Part shown: in pieces, positions 6,226 to 10,852 of the stretch
Position numbering within the stretch: the stretch's first letter is position 1
Layout: every line of letters starts with the position of its first letter
Assembly: GCA_030598385.1 (NCBI GenBank)
Contig: JAUVQB010000016.1
Coordinates: 1-10,852, forward strand
Direction of reading: 5' to 3'
From: Alphaproteobacteria bacterium
Lineage (GTDB): Bacteria > Pseudomonadota > Alphaproteobacteria > Kiloniellales > JAKSDN01
Length of the DNA: 10,852 nucleotides
Position numbers and translations under genes: made by a program
The notes under the pieces: model-generated
Database searches by the model: none
Told to the model about the DNA's origin: nothing
The model's input: the letters and a program-made list of their open reading frames with translations, nothing else

Positions 6226-7857
6226 ATGACCCGGGCCAAGCCGGCACGCGCAGACGGCGCCAAAGGGACTGTCGCCTGCGGCCACGAGGAGACAGCAGCG
6301 GCGGCCTCGGAGATCCTCGCCGAGGGCGGCAACGCCTTCGACGCAGCCCTGGCGGCCATGTGTGCGGCCTGCGTCGTCGAACCGGTGTTCTGCTCGCTGG
6401 GCGGCGGCGGATTTCTATTGGCTAGCCCCGCCGGGGGCGAGGCGCTGACCTACGATTTCTTCGTCGAAACGCCGTGCCGCCGCCGCGCCGCCTCCGAGAT
6501 CGACTTCTATCCCATCCTGGCGGATTTCGGCACCGCCAAGCAGGAGTTCCATATCGGCCTCGGCGCCATCGCGACCCCGGGGGTCATCAAGGGCCTGTTC
6601 GAGGTGCACGCGGACCTCGGGTCCCTGCCCACGACACGCCTTGTCGAACCGGCGGTGCGCCTGGCCCGCGAGGGCTGGCGCCTCAGGCCGATCGACCACT
6701 TCGTGTTCCGGGTCGTCGGGCCGATCCTAATCGCCCGGGAGGACTCGCGCGGCGCCTATACCCGGCCGGACGGCGATCTGCTGCACGAAGGCGACGTCAT
6801 GCGCCAGCCCGATCTGGCCGGCTGCCTGGAGGCCCTGGCGCGCGAGGGCGCCGACCTGTTCTACGCCGGGGAGTTGGGCCAAGCGATGATCGCCGCCTGC
6901 CGGGACGGCGGCGGGCATCTGACGCAAGAGGATCTGGCGCGCTACCGGGTGGAGCGGCGCCAGCCGCTGGCCCGCGACTACCGCGGCGCCCGCATTCTCA
7001 CCAACCCGCCGCCCTCGTCGGGCGGCATCCTCATCGCCTTTGCGCTCGAAATGCTGGGGCAGGGCGCGCCCGCGCCGCTCGGGTTCGGGTCCAGCGACCA
7101 CCTGGCGTTCTTGACCCAGGTGATGGCGCTGACCAACCGGGCGCGTATCGAGAGCCGCCTGCACGAGGCGCTCGACGAGGCCGCGGAGGTCGGGGAGGTC
7201 GAGGGGGCGAGCGCCGCGGCGCGCCTCTTCGACCCGGCGCTGCTCAGAAGCTATGCCGAACAGGTTCGCGGCCATCCCGCCTGCACCCGCGGCACCACCC
7301 ACATCAGCGTGATCGACGCCCAAGGCAATCTGGCGGCCCTGTCGCTGTCCAATGGCGCGGGCTGCGGTTTTGTGCTGCCGGGCAGCGGCATCATGCCGAA
7401 CAACATGCTCGGCGAGGAGGATCTCAACGTCGCCGGCTTCAACGCCTGGCGCGAAGGGACCCGCATGGCGTCCATGATGGCGCCGACCTTGGCCTTCTTC
7501 GCCGACGGCGGGGTGGCGGCGCTCGGTTCCGGCGGCTCGAACCGCATCCGCACGGCGATCCTCCAGGTGCTCTCGAACCTGATCGATTTCGCCCAGCCGG
7601 CCGCCGAGGCGGTCGCCGCGCCGCGCATTCATTTCGAGAACGGCCTGCTCAACATCGAGGGCGGCTATCCGGAGGGCAGCAATCACGCCGTCGCGGCGTT
7701 GGTCGGCGAGGTCTGCGATCAGATCATGGTGTGGCCCGAGCACAACCTCTTCTTCGGCGGGGTTCACGCCGCCACGCGGGACGCCGACGGCGCCTTCGCA
7801 GCGGGCGGCGACCCGCGCCGCGGCGGGGCCACTGCTATAACCTGCGCCATAACCTGA
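6226..7857 (+). CDS. Gamma-glutamyltransferase-like Ntn hydrolase, second paralogue
   Basis: This 543-residue GGT-family protein is distinct from its upstream neighbour. The N-terminal block is GTVACGHEETAAAASEILAEGGNAFDAALAAM. Gly356-Thr357 in TRGTTHISVIDAQGNLAALSLS gives the predicted self-cleavage site and nucleophile, closely matching TTHYSVVD of E. coli GGT. LPGSGIMPNNMLGEEDLN, MASMMAPT and GSGGSNRIRTAILQVL are the expected C-terminal blocks. The oxyanion Ser-Ser pair reads Ser416-Met417. FFVETPCRR supplies Arg residues where GGT has its substrate carboxylate contact. No signal peptide is visible, unlike the periplasmic E. coli enzyme. The gene starts 102 bases after the previous stop on the same strand. 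The gap contains a short hairpin (GTGCCC-AG-GGGCAC, 6161-6174) but no clear terminator. There is no strong Shine-Dalgarno. It is likely cotranscribed with the first GGT and has a different substrate preference. Confidence 0.88.
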   Translation: MTRAKPARADGAKGTVACGHEETAAAASEILAEGGNAFDAALAAMCAACVVEPVFCSLGGGGFLLASPAGGEALTYDFFVETPCRRRAASEIDFYPILADFGTAKQEFHIGLGAIATPGVIKGLFEVHADLGSLPTTRLVEPAVRLAREGWRLRPIDHFVFRVVGPILIAREDSRGAYTRPDGDLLHEGDVMRQPDLAGCLEALAREGADLFYAGELGQAMIAACRDGGGHLTQEDLARYRVERRQPLARDYRGARILTNPPPSSGGILIAFALEMLGQGAPAPLGFGSSDHLAFLTQVMALTNRARIESRLHEALDEAAEVGEVEGASAAARLFDPALLRSYAEQVRGHPACTRGTTHISVIDAQGNLAALSLSNGAGCGFVLPGSGIMPNNMLGEEDLNVAGFNAWREGTRMASMMAPTLAFFADGGVAALGSGGSNRIRTAILQVLSNLIDFAQPAAEAVAAPRIHFENGLLNIEGGYPEGSNHAVAALVGEVCDQIMVWPEHNLFFGGVHAATRDADGAFAAGGDPRRGGATAITCAIT

Positions 7858-7898
7858 GTTTCGACCCGGCGACGGGCCCTGGATGAACTGCGCCGCCC

Positions 7899-8375
7899 TT
7901 AGCTCGCCGGGCCGCCGCCCGGGTCCAGGAGGCGCAAGAGCCTGAGCGACGCACGCCCGCAGGCGCAACAGTCGTGGCGGTCCTTGGCTTCTTGAACGTC
8001 GCGCCGCGCGAACTTCCGCCGAGAGGCCGAACCCTTGGAGACCTTTTCGATCTCTTCACTCCGCCCGATCGCCAGCAGTTCGCGCAGGCGATCGGCCTGA
8101 TGCGGCGGGGCACCCCGGTCATCGGGGTGTTTCTCGTTGTAATCCGCCAGGGTCCGGCTGAATTCTTGGCAATCCCGGCAGCGGTTCTGCCGCTGCGCGC
8201 TCAGGATGTCGTCGTGGATGAACTGCCGTAGCGTCTCCACGCCGGCGGTGGTCTGGATCAAGTGGTGCCCCAGTTCCAGGGCTACGATCGGCGGGATTTT
8301 CTCATGCCGGGCGACTGCTGCAAGCTCGGCATCCGAGAGATCGGCCATATCAAGACAATCCTGCAAGCTGAGCAT
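7899..8375 (-). CDS. Small conserved-looking protein with CxxC and CCxC motifs, unknown function
   Basis: This 158-residue soluble protein has no signal peptide or membrane segment. The N-terminal half is helical (LQDCLDMADLSDAELAAVARHEKIPPIVALELGHHLIQ, then GVETLRQFIHDDILSAQ) and resembles short alphaproteobacterial proteins beginning with a D-C-L-D ... L-S/T-D-x-E pattern. I cannot name the family. C66-x-x-C69 (RCRDCQEF) and C136-C137-x-C139 (HDCCACG) are separated by a charged linker and could form one four-Cys metal site. ATG 8375 is preceded on the minus strand by AGAGGAG about 10 bases away, a good Shine-Dalgarno. A perfect FNR/FixK-type box is centred about 84 bases upstream, so expression is probably oxygen-responsive. 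It converges with the second GGT gene, 41 bases apart. The C-terminal tail after residue 140 is low in complexity. Confidence 0.7.
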   Translation of the reverse strand: MLSLQDCLDMADLSDAELAAVARHEKIPPIVALELGHHLIQTTAGVETLRQFIHDDILSAQRQNRCRDCQEFSRTLADYNEKHPDDRGAPPHQADRLRELLAIGRSEEIEKVSKGSASRRKFARRDVQEAKDRHDCCACGRASLRLLRLLDPGGGPAS

Positions 8376-8452
8376 GGTGGCTCATCTCCTCTCGAGGTTT
8401 GGGTCACAAAAATGCCGGACCACACTTCTGTGCCGCCCAGGCATTCCGGTCA

Positions 8453-8466
8453 TTGATTGAGATCAA
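8453..8466. promoter_or_regulatory. FNR/FixK/Anr-type box
   Basis: The sequence TTGAT-TGAG-ATCAA matches the consensus TTGAT-N4-ATCAA of FNR/FixK/Anr regulators with no mismatch. Eight of its ten fixed bases are A or T in a GC-rich genome, so a chance match is unlikely. The centre lies about 84 bases upstream of the ATG at 8375 (minus strand). If the site acts at the usual -41.5, transcription would begin near 8418 and leave a leader of about 43 bases. The plus strand has no gene starting nearby, so the small Cys-containing protein is the probable target. Confidence 0.75.
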
Positions 8467-8512
8467 AAGTCCAGCGATCTCCGGCCCCGCGCGGCGGGGG
8501 GAGGGAGCAGGC

Positions 8513-8544
8513 CAAAAGCCCCGCGTCGAGGCGCGAGGCTAAAA
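8513..8544 (-). terminator. Rho-independent terminator of gcrA
   Basis: On the minus strand, AGCCTCGCG pairs with CGCGGGGCT (plus-strand 8532-8540 and 8517-8525). There is one G-T wobble and a six-base loop, followed by TTTT. It lies 47 bases after the gcrA stop codon and upstream of the FNR-type box, so it separates gcrA from the small Cys-containing gene. AAAA after 8540 would also give a weak T-run-free hairpin on the plus strand, so minus is the functional direction. Confidence 0.75.
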
Positions 8545-8586
8545 TGACGAGGTGAGGGGCCCCGGTTCTGCTGGCTTGGCCGGGTT

Positions 8587-8994
8587 TCAGGCGGCCCGGG
8601 TGTCGCCTCGCACGCGGGTCACATAGGCCCTGGCGCAGTGCTCGTCGCAGTAGGGCTTGCCGGGCACGGTCGTGCCGCCGCAGAAGTGGAAGTCCTCGTC
8701 GCCCGGGTCACCGATCGGCCAGAGGCACGCCGGCGCCCCATGGCGCGGGCGCGTGGCGCGGAAGACCGGCCTGGATGGCGCCTTGGGCGTGCGCTTGGCC
8801 ATCGGAGTCGGCTTGGGGATCCGCGGGCCGGGCGAGCGCCGGATTGGGGAGGGGCGGGGCGGCAACTTCAGGCGATGGGCCTTGCCGATCACCGCGTTCT
8901 TGGAGACGCCGAGGACCTTGCCGATGTGGGAGGCGCTATGGCCCGAGTCCCACAAACGAATGAGGTCGGAAATGCGTTCATCTGTCCAAGTCAT
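8587..8994 (-). CDS. gcrA: GcrA-family cell cycle regulator
   Basis: This 135-residue protein belongs to the GcrA family, sigma70-associated transcription regulators of alphaproteobacteria. Caulobacter GcrA binds promoters carrying CcrM-methylated GANTC sites. The N-terminal MTWTDERISDLIRLWDSGHS, then ASHIGKVLGVSKNAVIGKAHRL, is the helix-turn-helix DNA-binding domain. A Pro/Arg-rich linker covers about residues 45-85. The C-terminal CLWPIGDPGDEDFHFCG, then PYCDEHCARAY, is the conserved sigma-interacting region with its Cys/His cluster (C90, C105, C116, H119, C120). It is shorter than Caulobacter GcrA (173), mainly in the linker and the tail. The frame reaches 9060, but ATG 8994 is the family start and has AGGTGA upstream. 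Its promoter must lie in the repeat-bearing gap to the right. It could be the main GcrA or an additional short paralogue. Confidence 0.92.
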   Translation of the reverse strand: MTWTDERISDLIRLWDSGHSASHIGKVLGVSKNAVIGKAHRLKLPPRPSPIRRSPGPRIPKPTPMAKRTPKAPSRPVFRATRPRHGAPACLWPIGDPGDEDFHFCGGTTVPGKPYCDEHCARAYVTRVRGDTRAA

Positions 8995-9352
8995 GTGCTT
9001 ATCACCTACTCGTCTACAACATGAGGCGGTATTGGCTATATCTCGTGGGTGTTTGACCAACCGGTACGATATACAGTATGGCCTAACCGGTCGAGAGGTT
9101 TTTCGGCCTAACCAGCCTCAGTTTTCCACAACGCTAACCCGGATGGTTCAACTTCGAGTCGAACGAAGATAGCTAAGGCCCCGACATAATGAGGAATTAC
9201 GGCAGAGATATGGCGAATTGCCAATCGGGGGACTTTTGGAAAATGGTGAACCGGGCGGGGCACCCTTGGCTCGCGAGTGCTCATCAAAATGTGACGGCGC
9301 GGAATCGCGGATCGCTATCGACATCCTTTATCGGGCCGCCATAGTTGTATCC
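8995..9352. promoter_or_regulatory. Divergent intergenic region between gcrA and the SAM hydrolase gene
   Basis: This 358-base gap is clearly AT-richer than the surrounding genes and must hold promoters for gcrA (minus) and for the SAM hydrolase operon (plus). It contains the phased AACC repeats (9057-9140), an odd-centred palindrome ATAC-A-GTAT (9071-9079), and GANTC sites at 9156-9160 and 9302-9306. Minus-strand TATATC and TATAGC stretches near 9070 and 9040 are possible -10 elements, but no well-spaced -35 was found. No ribosome binding site precedes the SAM hydrolase ATG. Confidence 0.55.
9057..9140. repeat. Four phased AACC boxes upstream of gcrA
   Basis: The core AACC recurs at 9059, 9085, 9110 and 9136, giving steps of 26, 25 and 26 bases. 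The boxes read CCAACCGG, GGCCTAACCGG, GGCCTAACCAG and CGCTAACCCGG. The two middle ones share GGCCTAACC exactly. Some boxes are followed by GGTT (9097-9100 and 9145-9148), giving possible inverted halves. The constant step points to an array of protein-binding sites rather than a chance repeat. Nothing else in the window repeats this way. Confidence 0.55.
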
Positions 9353-10075
9353 ATGATCGTTCTGTTCACCGATTTCGGCGGACCTGGGCCCTATCTCGGC
9401 CAGATGCATGCCGTCCTCACCCGGCACGCCCCCGACGTCCCGGTTATCGAGCTGTTTACCGACGCGCCCGTCTTCGACGCCAAGGCCTCGGCCTATCTGC
9501 TCGCCGCTTACGCCAGCGGGTTCGCCAAAGGCGATGTCTTCGTCTGCGTCGTCGACCCTGGCGTCGGCGGCCCGCGGGCGCCGCTGGCGGTGGAGGCCGA
9601 CGGCCGTTGGTACGTCGGCCCCGACAACGGCCTGCTGGCCCTCGTGGTTCGGCGCTCCGAATCGGCCCAGGCCTGGGAGATCACCTGGCGGCCGGAGCGC
9701 CTCTCCGCCTCGTTCCATGGCCGCGATCTCTTCGCGCCGGTCGCCGCCGAACTCGCCCGGGGCACGCTTCACCCCAGCACGCCGAGAGCCGTGCCCGCGG
9801 AGGACTGGCCGGACGATCTGGCCCAGGTCGTCTATATCGACGGTTACGGCAACGCCATCACCGGTCTCAGGGCCCAGGTGCTGGCGTCCGACAACATCCT
9901 TCGCGTGGGAGGCCGGCAGATCGCGTCGGCGCGGACCTTTTGCGATGTGGCGCCGGGCACGGCGTTCTGGTACGAGAACGCCAACGGCCTGGCGGAGATC
10001 GCGGTCAACTGCGGGCGTGCCGACGATATCCTCGGCCTTGCCATCGGTAGCGAGATCTATATCGAAGCCGGTTGA
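9353..10075 (+). CDS. SAM hydrolase (SAM hydroxide adenosyltransferase, DUF62 family)
   Basis: This 240-residue cytoplasmic enzyme belongs to the family that includes SAM-dependent fluorinase and chlorinase. The common members split S-adenosylmethionine with water into adenosine and methionine. MIVLFTDFGG at the start is the SAM-binding strand (Asp7). Asp68 and Arg75 in VVDPGVGGPRAPLAVE and His122 in SFHGRDLFAPVAAELARG give the Asp-Arg-His triad of the hydroxide-type enzymes. VGPDNGLL and YIDGYGNAITG are further family blocks. The size is normal and the long fluorinase insertion loop is absent, so hydroxide is the likely nucleophile rather than a halide. ATG 9353 is the family start, but no Shine-Dalgarno precedes it. 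Leaderless translation is possible. The transporter gene follows after 34 bases on the same strand, so the two probably form an operon. Confidence 0.88.
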   Translation: MIVLFTDFGGPGPYLGQMHAVLTRHAPDVPVIELFTDAPVFDAKASAYLLAAYASGFAKGDVFVCVVDPGVGGPRAPLAVEADGRWYVGPDNGLLALVVRRSESAQAWEITWRPERLSASFHGRDLFAPVAAELARGTLHPSTPRAVPAEDWPDDLAQVVYIDGYGNAITGLRAQVLASDNILRVGGRQIASARTFCDVAPGTAFWYENANGLAEIAVNCGRADDILGLAIGSEIYIEAG

Positions 10076-10109
10076 GGGGCGCGGCCTTTAATAGGGCTGG
10101 TATGGGGGA

Positions 10110-10664
10110 ATGATGGGCGTTTGGGCGGAATCCTTGGGGTATCGCGGCTTTTGGGTCGGCGTCATCGCCATGATCCTGGTCGTCACCGGCTCCAACATCG
10201 CGGTGCAATACCCGATCAACGACTGGCTGACCTGGGGGGCCTTTACCTACCCCGTGTCGTTCCTGGTCAGCGACCTGACGAACCGGAACCTGGGCCCGGC
10301 CATCGCCCGCCGCGTCGTTTACGTCGGCTTCGTGCTGGGGGTCTTGCTGTCGCTCTATTTCGCCGGCTGGCGGATCGCGCTCGCCTCCGGCAGCGCCTTC
10401 CTGGTCGCCCAACTGCTCGACGTCCATATCTTCGACCGCCTGCGGCGGGGCGCCTGGTGGCGCGCGCCCTTGGTCTCCTCGACGCTGGCCTCGGCCATCG
10501 ATACGGCCTTGTTCTTCGGCCTGGCCTTCGCCGGCACCGGCCTGCCCTGGGTGACCTGGGCGATCGGCGACTACGGCGTCAAGCTGGCCATGGCGCTGGG
10601 ACTCCTGCTCCCCTTCCGCGCCTTGATGCCCAAGGTGCACAGCGCCGAACAGGCCGAGGCCTGA
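10110..10664 (+). CDS. VUT/YhhQ-family transporter (queuosine-precursor type)
   Basis: This 184-residue integral membrane protein belongs to the VUT (YhhQ) family. E. coli YhhQ imports queuosine precursors (preQ0/preQ1) across the inner membrane. Hydrophobic segments lie at about residues 13-32, 41-55, 69-87, 89-108, 120-142 and 150-170. Family blocks are AFTYPVSFLVSDLTNRNLGP, SGSAFLVAQLLDVHIFDRLRR and WRAPLVSSTLASAIDTALFF, with conserved polar residues Asp55, Asn58, Arg59, Asp104, His106 and Asp131. The start could be the ATG at 10110 or the adjacent one at 10113. A purine-rich AGGGCTGG lies about 10 bases upstream. It follows the SAM hydrolase by 34 bases and converges with usg, stop codons six bases apart. 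Substrate is inferred from the family only. No queuosine biosynthesis gene is in the window. Confidence 0.85.
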   Translation: MMGVWAESLGYRGFWVGVIAMILVVTGSNIAVQYPINDWLTWGAFTYPVSFLVSDLTNRNLGPAIARRVVYVGFVLGVLLSLYFAGWRIALASGSAFLVAQLLDVHIFDRLRRGAWWRAPLVSSTLASAIDTALFFGLAFAGTGLPWVTWAIGDYGVKLAMALGLLLPFRALMPKVHSAEQAEA

Positions 10665-10670
10665 AGCCGT

Positions 10671-10852
10671 TCAGTGCAGGGTGAAGAATTCGTCGACCTG
10701 ACGCCAGTCGGCGGGCTCGACGATTCCGACATAGGCGACGCGGACCGAATGCAGCGGGCCGTCGAGTTCCCGGTCCCAGAAGTCGAGGAACTGGGTGAGC
10801 CGCGGGAAATCGGGGATGCGGTCGAGATTCTGCCAGACGTAGGTCTGCAGCA
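10671..10852 (-). CDS. usg: Usg-family protein, C-terminal part
   Basis: Only the last 60 codons are present; the gene continues past the right edge. The visible protein reads LQTYVWQNLDRIPDFPRL, then TQFLDFWDRELDGPLHSVR, and ends DWRQVDEFFTLH before TGA. The pattern of LLQxxVWQ, FPxLxxFLDFW, E-x-x-GPLHSVRVA and a terminal FxLH is that of Usg, a small protein of about 90 residues. In several alphaproteobacteria it is encoded just upstream of trpF, and its function is not established. Whether trp genes flank it here cannot be seen, since on the minus strand the downstream side is the transporter gene and no trpF is found there. Confidence 0.75.
   Translation of the reverse strand, partial: LQTYVWQNLDRIPDFPRLTQFLDFWDRELDGPLHSVRVAYVGIVEPADWRQVDEFFTLH

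Noticed and set aside
5005..6285. Long minus-strand open frame (426 codons) over the first GGT gene
   Set aside because: Antisense frames stay open in GC-rich genes. It is Arg/Gly/His-rich with no family motif, while the plus strand carries all GGT blocks. The same applies to minus-strand frames at 1833-3041, 3979-4938 and 6727-7968.
7974..8231. Plus-strand frame of 85 codons over the small Cys-containing gene
   Set aside because: It lies fully inside the minus-strand gene, which has the better ribosome binding site and an upstream regulatory box; no family resemblance seen.
8995..9060. N-terminal extension of GcrA by 22 residues
   Set aside because: GcrA proteins begin with M-[ST]-W-T-D-E-R, which matches ATG 8994, and AGGTGA lies directly upstream of it.
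9057..9140. CRISPR-like array
   Set aside because: The repeat core is only 4-9 bases, there are four units, and the spacers are not of CRISPR size; no cas gene is present.
9189..9344. Plus-strand ORF of 51 codons ending 8 bases before the SAM hydrolase start, as a possible leader peptide
   Set aside because: It uses codons rare in this genome (AGG, AGA, CTA), shows no GC bias at third positions, has only a weak AAGG ahead and no recognisable protein features.

Overview
The window is GC-rich chromosomal DNA from an alphaproteobacterium, probably a Rhodospirillales-like lineage. This rests on three markers: a GcrA-type cell-cycle regulator, the C-terminal end of a Usg protein, and a VUT/YhhQ-type transporter, together with strong GC bias at third codon positions. 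No rRNA, tRNA or CRISPR array was seen.

Layout from left to right. Bases 1-58 are the last codons of an IS630-type transposase, and the element probably ends near 144. A minus-strand pair follows: a small exported protein (1369-1665) and an amidase-signature enzyme (152-1342). A second, plus-strand amidase (1851-3245) diverges from them. A 137-base intergenic region rich in inverted repeats leads to a secreted His/Arg/Gln-rich basic protein (3383-3826), which is closed by a strong rho-independent terminator. A plus-strand run then holds a SixA-like histidine phosphatase (4024-4485) and two different gamma-glutamyltransferase-like Ntn hydrolases (4504-6123 and 6226-7857). Neither of these two has a signal peptide.

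The strand then switches. A small Cys-containing protein (7899-8375, minus) has a perfect FNR/FixK-type box upstream. Further upstream on the same strand is gcrA (8587-8994) with its own terminator. An AT-richer 358-base gap (8995-9352) carries four AACC boxes spaced 25-26 bases apart. After it come a SAM hydrolase (SAM hydroxide adenosyltransferase, DUF62) and a VUT-family transporter on the plus strand. These converge on the partial usg gene at the right edge.

Functionally, the left two thirds form an amide-bond hydrolase neighbourhood: two amidases of the Ser-cisSer-Lys class plus two GGT-family enzymes. This fits catabolism or salvage of amides and gamma-glutamyl compounds, but no substrate can be read from the sequence. 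No defence or mobile system beyond the IS end is evident. The least ordinary signals are regulatory: the FNR-type box, the phased repeats before gcrA, and the tandem inverted repeats before the His-rich secreted protein.
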